Source: Meconema thalassinum
Lineage: Eukaryota; Arthropoda; Insecta; Orthoptera; Tettigoniidae
Length of the DNA stretch: 64,000 bases
Direction: 5' to 3'
Assembly (NCBI GenBank): GCA_946902985.2
Contig: OX336389.2
Location: 1,078,041,788 to 1,078,105,787 of the forward strand
Shown here: positions 11,769-23,189 of the stretch, piece by piece
Layout of the letters: every line of letters begins with the position of its first letter
How positions within the stretch are numbered: position 1 is the stretch's first letter
Translations under genes and position numbers: made by a program
The notes under the pieces: model-generated
Database searches by the model: none
What the model was told of the DNA's origin: nothing
Seen by the model: only the letters and a program-made list of their open reading frames with translations

Positions 11769-12039
11769 AGTTTATAATGTAATTTGTTCTGTGCACTTGA
11801 GTGTTTACAAAATTTTCCAGTGTACATTGACTCAACCACTTGCTTGTTTTTTAAATGTATTTTTGTTTTTCCATAACATTGCAGTTATGAGTCTTGAGAA
11901 CTGGGTGTTTAATATAGGGTTAAGGGCATTTTAAAATAATTTTAGAAAAGCTCTTAGGTATCGTGTCATGGGTTTTAGTAATGCATTACTGTTCGTTGAC
12001 TAACATTTACCATTGCACAACATTATTTTAGTAAGCTCT
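11769..12039. other. Unassigned spacer
   Basis: No gene or recognised repeat. Confidence 0.5.
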
Positions 12040-12560
12040 ACATGTTGTTGTTTGAGTCTTTAGTCTTTTGACTGGTTTGATGCAGCACTCCATGCCTCCC
12101 TGTCCTGAGCTAATCATTTCATCTCTATATAGCTACCACACCCGGCATCCAAGGCTATCTGTTTAACATATTCTAACCTTAGTCTCCCATACAGTTCTTG
12201 TCCTCAACCCTTGCTTCCATAACTAAGCTTGCTATTCTGGGGTGTCTTAGTATGTGTCCTACCAACCTATCTCTTGTCTTTATTAGCAGTCGCCAAAAAC
12301 ATCTCTCCTCTCCCACTAGTCTTAATACCTACGGTATTTGTTTGTAACCCTATTTACCCATCTAATCTTCATCAATTTCCTGTAACACCACATTTCAAAC
12401 ACTTCAACTCTCTACTTTTCTGCTACACCAATGGTCCAAGTTTCACTTTCATAAAGTTTCACGCTCCAGACAAAGGCCTTCAAAAATGACATTCTAATAC
12501 CTAAATCTATACTCAGTGTCAACAGATTCCTTTTCTATAGAAATGCTTTCCATGCCCGAG
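12040..12560 (-). pseudogene. LINE 3' fragment
   Basis: It is homologous to 35895-36390 on the same strand (shared caaaaatgac, atttcaaacactt and ttgtttgagtctt-type segments). It is the end of a LINE reverse transcriptase frame plus a 3' UTR with agtcttttgactggtttgat, a stretch common in insect LINE tails. No intact frame. Confidence 0.6.
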
Positions 12561-12834
12561 CTACATAAGTATCCTAATCGTCTCTGGTATAATGTCTTGT
12601 TTAGCAAACATGGTCGCTCAGTAGGTCTAAGCATTTGTTGTATATAACCCTAAATAGCAAACAGTTTTCTAAAACCCTACTCACTGGTCAATAACAATCA
12701 TAGTCGCCAAAGTGATTCGTTGTTAGCTAACTCATGTCTGGTTAGTCAGTTCTTATTGCAAGGCCAGTCAAGACCTAAAAATTTATCTTAACATATAGTC
12801 TAATTATCTTTCTATCTACATACCAGTGTCTAAT

Positions 12835-13300
12835 AAATAGTCAATATTGGTTTGGTATTTACCTAAAATCTAAAATCCAATATATAATTTCTAAAATCTA
12901 AAATCTAAAAAAAATAGATTAGAAAACATAATTTCAAGTAATACAAATCCTGATATGTCATTCTTTAATAATTAGTTACCAAACATTTTCAGTCAAATGA
13001 CATTATGGGTTTGTCTTTTCACAAAATCTAAAATAAAACATATCTAAATGTAAATTATTAAATCAAAAATATAAATTTAAAATCTAAAAATAAATAATTC
13101 ATAGCAAAGGAAATATAATTCCAAGTAATACAAATCCGTATATGTCTTTCTCTAATAATTAGTACCAAAAATTTAAAGTCATGACATTATGCTTTGGTCT
13201 TTTTACAAAATCGAAAATGTAAATTCTAAAATCTAAAGTATAAAATCAAATGAATCTTACATGCATTAACAGTATATCAAACCCAGTCCACCTTTGTATT
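12835..13300. repeat. Tandem repeat of about 185-190 bp, AT-rich
   Basis: The phrase caagtaatacaaatcc, then taataattagt and gacattatg, occurs near 12930 and again near 13117, with a third partial start at 13308 inside the palindrome arm. Interspersed (TCTAAAA)n-like tracts. Confidence 0.65.
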
Positions 13301-15370
13301 TGCAATCCAAGTAATAATTTGAAAAACACACAAGTGTAATCAGTTTTAAACATTATCTCTGCTTTTTTTTAATATGTTTATGACATGAATATTAACCTGA
13401 AATCGAACCCTGGTGTACCTTAGTGAAAAGGTTAACAGCTTAACCACTGCATCGTCATGCCCTTCTTTCTTAGTTTGATTCGTTCTAGGCCTCAAAGATG
13501 GAAATCAAGTTAAGATCTCCAGTGCAAGAGGCGCGAGTGCTTGCCACTGCAACACAAAATGGTTAGCTGGTAACATTAGACGACCGGAAATGATTGTATT
13601 TCTGTTAGCGATGCATTTCTGTCATCTGCCTACTGTGTGAACACTGCCAGCAAGGCAGTTTAGTTTGTTGCGAGTGTTAGTATACATTATTAGCCTCAAG
13701 TACTTAAAGCTTGTTGTGCGTAGCGACCATCTATGCTCAATAATCACTAAGCAAGTTTTAACGGTCAACCCATAAAAACAGCATGGAATAGTTGTGTGTG
13801 CTCCATGTACTTGGGTGTGGGCATTTGCACCATGCGCTAGCTTTACCTTACCCTCTAAACTTAGAGCGTTATCCCTTTTAGACATCGCCAATAACAGCAT
13901 TCACCCACACGTTTTACACTTAAGCCCTTGGCTTGTTCTTGATTAGATTTGGGTTGGCTTAGGTTTGGTTTGGTTCAGTAGGGTTTGATTCGGCTTGGTT
14001 CAGTTTAATTTGATGTAGTCACCATTTTGTTAGCTACCCTCTTTAACCAATCAATTAAAGATAGTCTACTCTTAATTCTTAAATCAATAAATTGGATTTT
14101 GTGTACACCGTTTGTCATGCCATGCCTGCAACCTATATCCGCTATGTACTGCAGTCAAGTCTGAAAACAAGTTCCAATGGTCAAAGACATGTCAGTCACC
14201 ATACATGTAGCCTACAATAATTCTTTCTCTACCTAGCTAGGTTTCATCACTCACAGTAAACATCTAACATTATGGGTCTGCAATATATTAAGAAAAACAA
14301 AAGTCCATGATCTTGTTGTTTTGGGTCTTTTCAGGAAATTCATGAGCCATAAAAAAGATGGCGTCATGTCAAGTTCTGGGGACCTTCTGTGTCCAAATCC
14401 CATTATCGGTTTATGAAATCTCAAATCCATGCCCTAGCTGTTTTGGATTATTTCAATCAATGAGTCCACCATAGGAAAGATCAGAAAAATGAATACCCTT
14501 AAAACAAGTCGTCACATGACCCTCTCCGATCAATGCTTCACAAAATATCAATTCATCCATTGGACAGGGCCACCGTGGTCAGCGACATCGTCCTCACTCT
14601 CCCCTCCCACCATGATTGCCAGATCGTTTGACCTTCAAGTGTCCTCTGCGTCTCTGTACTTTTCCATTGCTCTGTTGTTAAGTCAGGTCAGCGCATTCCA
14701 ATAAGCTCAATAATGTTTCATATCCTGCCAGTCTGTCCCTCCAGCAAGTTTGTTTTTTTCTGTACTCGCTTCAAGCAACATATACCCAAGTTCTTTTCAT
14801 AGAATTATCATATGTCATGTCACTGATCACCGTTTACACGTTTAAAGACCCCCTTCAGGGGGTAAAACAAATCTTAGCACACTTTGCACGTTTTCAAATA
14901 TTGGCCTTCATCCGTCCGTCATGCAAAATATTTGAAAACGAAACCCTCGCCCAGGCATAAACCGTCCCGTCGAAATATCGATTGTTCTATTAAGCACGGC
15001 CACACCTCATGGAAATTTTAAACAAGTAAAATTAAAATAAAATCATCAAAAATGTAGTTAGGCCCTTTGTCGAAATTTCAAAATTTATATTCAAAAAGGG
15101 GGCGTCACCCCGAGTCCTACGACCCCACGTACACGTCTCTAGCCTTATTGGTTTGCGAGATAAAACAAAAAGTCTAAAATCATGGTTTAACCCCCAAAAA
15201 TTCTGTTTTACTCATTCTCAGAAACTTCAACCTATCAACAAAATAAAGAGGGCTTTAAGACAAGCCTATTGACACCTCACACATCAAAATCCGACCATGC
15301 GTTCTCGAGATATCGGCAAAGTTCGCGAGAAAGTAGGCTATGCTCTAGCTCTCTCACTGCTCTCCTACTA
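13155..15370 (-). repeat. Right arm of the large inverted repeat
   Basis: Reverse complement of about 1432-3715. The arms are separated by about 9.4 kb holding a Helitron, two FLYWCH fragments, a tRNA and a LINE fragment. AAAGTAGGCTA at 15330-15340 mirrors the motif at 1460. No convincing target-site duplication was seen outside the arms. Confidence 0.85.
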
Positions 15371-15786
15371 TTTCGCAACATTTCAGTGCCCCAATTACAG
15401 TAGCAATCAGTAGCAACTTAGAGTTAAGCATAGCATAAAATAGTTTAAAATATACTAAGATTCATACGATAAATACTGTGTATTTTAGATAAGAAATAAA
15501 CATGATACAAAATGACAGTAATAATAAATAAGAATGACATACTGTACATATTTGCAACACATTTTGAAATACATTGACGTTTTATCAAAGGAAATAAATG
15601 TTTTACAACTGGAATACGGTACAGTTATAACGAAAAGTACAAAGCTAACAACGAAGGAGCATTAATAACCGGGGATACAGATAAAATTTTAACACTAACA
15701 GCTACAGTATCTTGTGAGAGAGTCATCTAACATCTATGCCTATATGTGCTGTTATATAATACTGCTCTGTCTCTCTACATGAGTGT
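15371..15786. other. Unassigned AT-rich sequence
   Basis: Nothing recognised. Confidence 0.5.
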
Positions 15787-16075
15787 AGCGCACCACGACC
15801 GAGATGAAGACTGCAGCAAGTCCGGAGATCGCAGGTTCGGCCCCAGCGCTGACAATGGCTATCCCAAGTGTGGTTTTTCCCCAGTTTTTCGACACTTCCT
15901 TCAGACAGTTTCCAAGATAATACCCTATTTCAAGTCCCGGGGCACTTACCCCATCCCCGCCCCTAATACAGCTACACACACAACTACAGTCACCACAGAA
16001 ACACAGGTTATAATACAAGTGTCAACACAACCCAATGTTTACGGGGCTGATGACCATGATGCCCCAATCCCCTAA
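15787..16075 (+). mobile_element. tRNA-derived SINE, family 'delta'
   Basis: The body has ctgcagcaagtccggagatcg, a B-box-like caggttcg and cagcgctgacaatggctatc. A conserved 3' region ends in ggggctgatgaccatgatg. The same family recurs at 32590-33190, 52600-52925, 62355-62590 and 63570-63720. Confidence 0.75.
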
Positions 16076-16510
16076 AAATAATTAATAACAAAATCTCCAT
16101 TTGAGCACTGCTTGTTGGGACATAAAATTGCGAATACACAAAACAAAAAATAAATATTTCTGGCCGCATTATTAGCGTATGTGAATGATAACAATGATTT
16201 AGGCCACTTTCACTCTCTTTCTGAGACACGTGCAAGTAATCTTATATAATAGATAAGCATGGAGTGCCTTCAAAGAATACTTGATGTACCGGTACTCTAA
16301 TCATTAGTATTCATAAGCTTTACCTAACACTTGAAAATCACTTCATGACGTGGTCGGCAAAATAAGGCGCTACTTGGATTAGAGTCGGAGACAAAGACAT
16401 TGTCACTGAGCCATGTGATCTTGATCTCTTATCGTGCTCATCAATCGATACCGCGGGGGATTTGCACCAAGACTCATATCGGTTGATTAGCTCTTTGAAG
16501 GCCATGAAAT
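16076..16510. promoter_or_regulatory. Upstream region of the carboxypeptidase promoter
   Basis: It contains no transposon that I recognise, unlike its surroundings. It includes AGATAA (16251-16256) and two TATC/GATA cores near 16430-16450. Role in regulation is inferred from position only. Confidence 0.3.
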
Positions 16511-16514
16511 TAGA

Positions 16515-16522
16515 TATATAAG
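16515..16522 (+). promoter_or_regulatory. Candidate TATA box of the carboxypeptidase gene
   Basis: TATATAAG lies about 25-30 bases upstream of a short purine/pyrimidine-mixed leader that ends at a strong donor (CCAG followed by gtgagt at 16567). A GATA-type site (AGATAA, 16251-16256), common in insect gut promoters, lies further upstream. Assignment to this gene rests on strand, position and splice consistency only. Confidence 0.45.
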
Positions 16523-16544
16523 GAAAGGATGGACCTTACCACAG

Positions 16545-16566
16545 CACTGCAGAACGTTCCAACCAG
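16545..16566 (+). other. Candidate non-coding first exon (5' UTR)
   Basis: This is the short transcribed segment expected between the TATA-derived start (about 16545) and the donor gtgagt at 16567. The matching acceptor is the AG at 25506-25507, seven bases before the ATG at 25515. An ATG at 16529 would read in frame through the splice into the signal peptide, but it lies upstream of the predicted start and would put a polar stretch before the signal sequence. The ATG at 25515 is preferred. Confidence 0.4.
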
Positions 16567-17039
16567 GTGAGTTTTCATTCGCTATTTCTCATCAGTAGCA
16601 CTTTCTACTGACATCACTGTTGTTTAGGCTACATAATTTATACTGAACTTACTCGCATAACTTATGTCATGCCTCTGCGTGGCTTTACGACTCGCAGGTG
16701 AAAAGGTTTCGCAGGCGTGTTCACCTACAGTAACTGGTAGAGCGCAGATTCAGACATTATATTTCTCCCCTCATATACCTGTAGCTGAGATTAAAACTGA
16801 AATACATTCAGTATCAGAAAAACTTCCTTAAGGACAATTTTCCTATTGTGTAATGTATAGCAAATTTGTACTTACCCATACTTTTTTTTCATCATGGCCT
16901 CGAGTTGGTTTGGTTTTCTGAAACACAAAATGTGATGATTTACATCAATATGGCTATTGTATTCAAATTCTTCTTTTCATATATGTTTACATGTTTCGAC
17001 CCATACTAAATAATTATAATTATAAGCTTGCTAGCCAAC
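16567..17039. other. Start of intron 1, unassigned
   Basis: Nothing recognised beyond the donor gtgagt at its first bases. Confidence 0.4.
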
Positions 17040-17600
17040 GTGTTAGAACTTGAACAAAATGTATGAAAAACAGCAATTCAAAAACGAAGGTTATGTCGGT
17101 AGGAAAGAAACGCAAGAAAGTTGAATGTCAGGTAGAAGGAACTAACATGGAGCATGTGGAATATTTCAAGTACTTGGGCTGTGTATTCTCTCAGGATGGT
17201 AGTATGGGGAAGGAAATACAGTCGAGGGGTGTAAAAGCAAATGCGGTAAATTTTCATTTGCAATCTACAGTATTCTGCAAGAAAGAAGTTAGTGTATCGA
17301 CGAAACTCTCCTTACATCGCTCAGTGTTTAGACCGACCTTGTTGTATGAAAGTGAGAGACGGGTAGATTCAGGATACCTGATACAGTTAGAGGTAACTGA
17401 TATGAGGGTAGCACGAATGATGGCTGGGACAAATAGAAGGGAGCAATAGCAAGAAGGTATTCGTAATGAACAGTTATAGACTAAGTTGGAAATGAAACGA
17501 AGCATTTTCGTATGAGTCAACTCTGATGGTGGGGTCATGTGAAGAGAATGGGAGAGGAGAGATTACCTAAGTCTAAGTTTGGCTGTAGAGGGTAAGAGAA
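17040..17600 (+). pseudogene. LINE reverse transcriptase fragment
   Basis: The frame 17063-17449 reads KTKVMSVGKKRKKVECQVEG, then EYFKYLGCVFSQDG, KANAVNF and RPTLLYESE, the conserved C-terminal part of a non-LTR reverse transcriptase (FKYLG motif and RPTLLYGSE-like motif). Stops follow, but WWGHVKRMGEERLP remains recognisable across frames to about 17585. Truncated at both ends. Confidence 0.8.
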
Positions 17601-17991
17601 GCAGTATTACTTTTCTTGACAACTCGCCGGACATGGTGCTTTGACAAGTTGTCAACAAACTATTGCACTCAACCGTCTGTTGGGGAAGATCATATTCGAC
17701 TAAGAGAAATACAATACCTCTCTGTACTTGCACCTACAGTAAGTGATTAAGTATTGATTAACACGCTATTAAGGATAATACCGTATCAATAACAACAAAG
17801 CCTTCGTATTCCACAGCACATTTATGGAGAGCAAAATTTCCAATATATAGTGTGTCATGCCATGTGTACTACTTGCAGATCAAACCAGAAAATATATCCC
17901 AGTAGTGTATTTGTCAATATCGAGCGTCCAAGTTGCGTACCCACCCGCTGATTGAGACATCCGAGTTGCGTATCGTCCTCACTTTCCTTCC
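17601..17991. other. Unassigned intron sequence
   Basis: Nothing recognised. Confidence 0.4.
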
Positions 17992-17999
17992 CACTAGAT

Positions 18000-18742
18000 C
18001 AGGCGTTCTCAATCCGGTGCTCGCGAGCACCATAGTACATTTTAGAAGAAATTTGGTGTTCTCGTCATACGAGCCAAATAGTGCTCGTGAGCACCACGGT
18101 GCTCTTTACATGAAATTTGGAGCTCTCATCATAAAGAGTCAAAGAGTGCTCGCAAGCACAAGCTCCCCTGAGATCCATTCTTCAATTCAAATTTTGTTGC
18201 ACGAACCGGAATAATAGTGTTTTTATTACAAATTTTGACAGTAAGAAATTTTATCATTTTGTGTAATACTATTTTTTAATCTGCGGTAAAATAATTAGAC
18301 ATCCGACTGGCTGCGTGGCTCAGCGGTAACGTTCTCGCTTGCTGGGCCCAAGGTTGCAGGTTCGTATCTTGGCGCAGTCAGCTGGCATTTGAGGGTGCGC
18401 AAATGCGAGGGAGGCGTGTCAGTAGATAAACTGGTACGTGAAAGATCCCCTTCGGGGCAAATTCTGGCAACCCCGGTGTCTCTAAAAGCCAGAGTAGTTA
18501 ACAGGGACTTAAAACCAATAATAATATTATTATTATTATTATTAATTAGACATCCATGTTTTATGAGTCACACGAAAGATGCTAATTAGACTCAACTGTC
18601 CACCGTAAACGTATCTTATCTGCATGAGCTATGCAAGCAGTTACAGCATGCCTGGTGTGCGGTGAAACCCTAGCCATAGTCCATTTCAGGATTACAGAGT
18701 GAGAGAGATCTAGGAAAAGGAAGGAGAAGCGCATGCTTGTTG

Positions 18743-18779
<37 letters not shown>

Positions 18780-18907
18780 ATTATTATTATTATTATTATT
18801 ATTATAATCATTATTAATACTATTATTATATTCGATGTCATGGTGCTCGGGTACTTGGTATGGCATGAGGATGGTGCTCACAGTCTCAAAAAGGTTGAGA
18901 GCGCCTG
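18000..18907. mobile_element. hAT-type non-autonomous element (908 bp) with 8-bp target duplication
   Basis: Termini CAGGCGTTCTCAA and TTGAGAGCGCCTG are inverted. Flanks are CACTAGAT (17992-17999) and CACTAGAT (18908-18915), a perfect 8-bp duplication typical of hAT elements. The interior has gctcgcgagcac-type repeats (18018-18162), a nested SINE (18309-18545) and an ATT microsatellite (18745-18830). No transposase frame. Confidence 0.88.
18309..18545 (+). mobile_element. tRNA-derived SINE, family 'beta', nested in the hAT element
   Basis: It starts tggctgcgtggctcagcggt (A-box-like), has ggttgcaggttcg (B box) and a body with gatccccttcggggcaaatt. It ends in a TTA microsatellite tail. A second copy is at 56440-56650. 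Confidence 0.8.
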
Positions 18908-18925
18908 CACTAGATAAAACACCAA

Positions 18926-18988
18926 CACTTTTGAACGGCAGACTCGTCTGACGGCAGACTCGTCAGACGAGTCTGCCGTTCAAAAGTG
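18926..18988. repeat. Perfect 27-bp inverted repeat with 9-bp spacer
   Basis: Arms 18926-18952 and 18962-18988 are exact reverse complements (outer cacttttgaacgg, inner cagactcgtctgac). The spacer ggcagactc repeats part of the arm. Confidence 0.95.
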
Positions 18989-19444
18989 AGTTCGTTGTCA
19001 ACTGCTTACATCTGTCTATCTGCGCACCAAGGGCTGTTGTAGGGCAAGAGGGAAGGCATGTATACTCCTCATTAAGTGTCAATGACACTAGGAGATTGTG
19101 TGTTGTTCTCCTGCTTGTGCTAATATAGGCTATAATACAAAGAATAGTAATAACTACTACTGTAATAACACACTACCCTTCAGTTAAGCGCATGATTTAA
19201 TCAAAATTATTCACTTAGCATAGACTTGAAACGCTCAACTGACCAACCGCAAAGCTCGTGCCACAAATACAGTGCAGACTGTACATACAGTATATCTACC
19301 GCTGCACCGGCAAGGATTCGTCACACGTGTAATATGGTTATTAGGTGAGGTTAAACGTAGCAGTGTAACAACAAGGAGCAGGTGGAACAGTCTGCTCCAG
19401 GCGCGTATCTAGTGGGGGCGGAAAAAGAAGATTAAAACATTAAA
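18989..19444. other. Unassigned intron sequence
   Basis: Nothing recognised. Confidence 0.4.
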
Positions 19445-20206
19445 TCTCTACTTAGTATAAAACTAAGTCCCCGATTCTTGGATGTTGCGGGTAAACTCGA
19501 GAACCACTGGATGGATTTTGATGCGGTTTTCACCATTCTGTAAAGGATATCTCGAGGATTATGTCTGTAGAAAATAATTTATTTATGATCAAAGGAAGCC
19601 GAGCAGTAACGATTTCAGTGTTAAAGTCGAAAAGAAACCTGGCGTCCGAGCGCTTTGTAAGCTTACGCTGGGCAAACCGTTAAAAATGACTAAATACTAT
19701 GAGTGTAAGAATTGTTCAGCATGATAAGTTATACAATAAAAAGTCCGCGAGAGAATACAACTATCTTCAATACATCGCCCACTATAAGTGTTTTTACGTT
19801 TTAGTTTCTTCCAACCATGTCCATTCAACTACTGAGGCGACAGTTTACGAGCTAGCTAAGGGCGAGTCTATCATCCCTGTTACAGCCTAGCTAACGGGCG
19901 AACCTATTGCCCCAGATACAGCCAGCAGCAAACCGTCGAGTCGTGTTGAGTTAAGACTTCTGAGAAGGGTGGTTGTGTTTGGAGTTTCCCTGGAAGTGCA
20001 ACTCGGGTTTTCTTCATTTCGCCTGTGAAACACAGTCAAGTTAAGATTGGACGGAAGGGGGATTTGAGTTTCATTCACCTCGCCATTCCCTGGAAGTGCA
20101 ACTCTCATTTCGCCTGTGAACTTTTCGTTCCGTAAAATTCACAGTCAATTTAAGATTGGACGGAAGGGGGATTATATAATATTAAATTATACTGATTGGC
20201 GTATAA
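19445..20206 (+). mobile_element. Helitron-like element, family H1, copy 1 (no 3' end)
   Basis: It starts TCTCTACTTAGTATAAAAC preceded by A. Body phrases ggtaaactcgagaaccactg and gcttacgctgggcaaaccgt are shared with copies 2 and 3. The distal part (19885-20200) matches the distal body of copy 3, but the terminal hairpin and CTAG are absent; copy 2 follows directly. Confidence 0.65.
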
Positions 20207-20796
20207 TCTCTACTTAGTATAAAACAAAGTCCCCGATTCTTGGATGTCACGGGTAATCTCGAGAACCACTGCATGGGTTTTGATGCGGTTTTCACAATTC
20301 TGTTAAGGATACATCGAGGAAGGTTTCTGTAGAAAATAATTTATTTATGATCAAAGGAAGCTAAGCAGTAACGATTTCAGAGAAGAAGTCGAAAACAAAT
20401 CCTGGCGTTCGTGCGCTTTTTAAGCTTACGCTGGGCAAACCGTTAAAAATATCAATATACAATGAGTGTAAGAATTGTTCAGCATGAAAAGTTCTACAAA
20501 AACGTACGCGAGAGCACATCTCTATATTCAATATATCGTCCACTGTAAGTGTTTTTAGATTCGACGGAAGGGGGATTTGTGTTTCATGCACTTCACCATT
20601 CATAAATTACGTCTGACAAGAATTTGTTGCACATGCATCTCCGTGATAATATAGTTAATAGTCCAGTCAGTGATTTTAACCCATCATGCCGAGACGTAAA
20701 ACGGATATAGATCGTAGTTCATGGACATCGTAAAGAAGCGCTTATCACGTAATGCATTCACAACTGTTCCCGGGCGAAGCCGGGCCGGGTTGCTAG
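20207..20796 (+). mobile_element. Helitron-like element, family H1, copy 2 (both ends)
   Basis: It begins TCTCTACTTAGTATAAAAC and ends with the hairpin cccgggcgaagccgggcc, then gggttgCTAG with host T at 20797. Non-autonomous, about 590 bp. Confidence 0.75.
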
Positions 20797-21055
20797 TAAT
20801 AAATAAATGCATAATTATGAAACCATAAGTAAGTTGCACACTGACACCTAAAATCACTTTCGATAAGCAATGCTGTGTCAAATAACCACATCTCCACCCC
20901 TGTAAACTCCTCAAACAATGGCTATCATTATTGTACAAAGATAATGTTTGATGAAATCCAGGCAGACGATAGGATTCTAGATAATGACGAACGCTTTCAG
21001 GTGTTCAATCGAACCATTGATAGAGTTGTATTGGGATACAGAACTGAAGGGGTCC

Positions 21056-21420
21056 ACCTCGTCGCGTAGTGGCTAGTATTCTTGGCTATCACCACGGAAG
21101 CCCGGGTTCGATTCCCGGCACTACCATGAAATGTAATTTTGGTCTGAGGACTGGAACGGGGTACACTCAGCCTCGTGGGGAAAAACAGAGAAGAGACCGG
21201 TTCGTTCCTAACCCAGCCATCCTGGAAGTGGTTTTCCGTGGTTTCCCACTTCTACTCCAGGCAAATGCCAGGATGGTCCTTAACTTAAGGCCACAGCCCC
21301 TTCCTACCGAAATCCTACTTCGATTACCAATACACGCACTAGTACAGACATCACAGTGACACAGGTTATCAGACAAATTCTACACACAGCCAAGTACACG
21401 GGGCTATGTGCTTGAAGTTG
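21056..21420 (+). mobile_element. tRNA-derived SINE, family 'alpha'
   Basis: The head cctcgtcgcgtagtggctag and ggttcgattcc are A and B boxes. The body has ggaacggggtacactcagcc and gtggttttccgtggtttccc, and the 3' part has aagtacacggggcta. tRNA-related rather than a tRNA gene because the cloverleaf is not kept. Confidence 0.85.
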
Positions 21421-21439
21421 AAGTGGGGAAATAACAAAA

Positions 21440-21600
21440 AACACTTCTAGGATGGCTGAAGGAGAAATCGAGCTCACCTCCTCTCATTTCTGCCTCAAGA
21501 GGCTGAGTGTACCCCGTTTCAGCCCTCAACCAGAATTATATTTCTTGGCAGATTTGAGAATCGAACCCTGACCTCTGAGGCGACAGCCTGTTGCGCTTCA
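21440..21600 (-). mobile_element. SINE 'alpha', truncated, minus strand
   Basis: Reverse-complement copy of the 5' half (aatcgaaccctgacctctga is the complement of the B-box region). Confidence 0.75.
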
Positions 21601-21727
21601 GGTTTCTTTAAATTATTTCTGAGGCCATTCATCGAACAACGCTTAAACTATCAGAATTAATATATTAGAGGAACACAAAGTCATACAGTCAAAAAATATG
21701 ACATGAGGTTAATTAATATGAAAAACA

Positions 21728-23129
21728 AGAAGTTCCGTGAAGAACTATACAGCCTACTTTTCATGCCAATGCTTATTCTACCTATCTAGAATAATGACAA
21801 AATTAAGTTGGTAATGTCGAAATATCAAATTAGTTCAAAATATACCTGGCATAATGTAGCCTAATGGAGCACTACAGTTGGCAGCCCTGGTGACTGAATA
21901 TATTCTTACTTCCATCTCTTAAGGTACAGAATACAAAATTAGGTTGAAGTCCAATGGACGTTACATGCAGTTAGACACTGGATCTATCAGCACGCGTAAA
22001 AGCATGTTGCCAACAATACCATGCGTGTGCTGGTCAGAAATAATCTGAAATATTATGATATCTTGTTGTGCCAATTTTGGATGAAATCCATTTGTTAGTA
22101 AAGAAGTTACATGTATTTTAAAATTGGACATATCAGCAGGCATAGAATCATGTTGGCAGCACTGCCTTGTATTAATTACTCCAAATTAATGTAGAATGTC
22201 AGGTGCTATACGTGTGCTAAGTATAGAGCTGTTGGCTTGCATACTTTCTGGTATATTGATATTAGTGTAAAATAAATATAGACAGCATTTATTAACAGTT
22301 GGCAGCCCTGATTGCTCTTAACAATACTTATAGTCATATCTGTTATGGTACACATAGCACATACGAAATTTGGTTGAAATCCAACTGATAGTATAGAAGT
22401 TACATGTATTTAAAAATTGGTCGTATCAGCAGGCTTATAATCATGTTGGTAGAACTGACGTATATAAGTTACTCCAAATTAATCTAAAATGTCAGAATAT
22501 ACGTGTGCATAGTTTAAAGCTGTTGGCTTGCATACTTTCTGATATATTGGTACTTGGTTAAATAAAATAGAGAGAGCAATTATTAACAGTTGGCAGCCCT
22601 GGTGGCTCTTAAGAATACGCTCAATCATATCTGTTTATGTACAGATATTACATACAAAATTTGGTTGAAATCCAATTGATAGTGTAGAAGTTATATGCAT
22701 TTAAACATTGGACCTATCAGAAGGCTTAAAATTATTTTGGAAACATTGTCATTGTTAGCCTCCTGGAAATTAAACTGAAATAGTATTATCTGCATGTGTA
22801 CCAATTTTGGAATAGCTCCCATGCATACCTTGCGAGATATCCAACATGGAGCTCAAATTTCTAGTGCGTTTTTCAGCAGTTGGTAGCACTGACATCATTT
22901 TCAAATATGGATGTGAGATATTCCGGTGCACATCTTTACTCATACTAAATTTGGTTTTGATTGTTGCAGCCGTTTAGGAGTTGATAGGGGGGGGGGGACA
23001 CACACACAGCCAGCCAGACAGGCAGACAGAAGGACAGACAGACAGACAGACAGACAGACACACATTTTCCCGGATCGATCTCATAAGTCTACTTTTTCCT
23101 CATTTTTGCAAAATGTGAAAAGTAGGCTA
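21728..23129 (+). mobile_element. Helentron-like element with about 290-bp central tandem units
   Basis: The 5' end is caagaagttccgtgaagaac and then AGCCTACTTT (21751-21760). Central units share gttggcagccct and ggttgaaatccaa landmarks (about 21877, 22297, 22588 and 22880). A polyG and (GACA)n/(CA)n tract follows (22988-23062). The 3' hairpin pairs agtctacttttt with aaaagtaggct (23118-23129). The order conserved 5' end, tandem core, microsatellite, 3' hairpin sharing the 5' motif is that of Helentron-associated elements. Confidence 0.6.
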
Positions 23130-23189
23130 AAAATATACATGAGATTAATTAATGCAAGTGTATCCAAGCGTAATCTCATGAAATGTTTG

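Noticed and set aside
21056..21130. tRNA-like sequence with good B box
   Set aside because: The cloverleaf does not close and the sequence continues into the SINE 'alpha' body; a SINE head, not a tRNA gene. The same holds for the other SINE heads.
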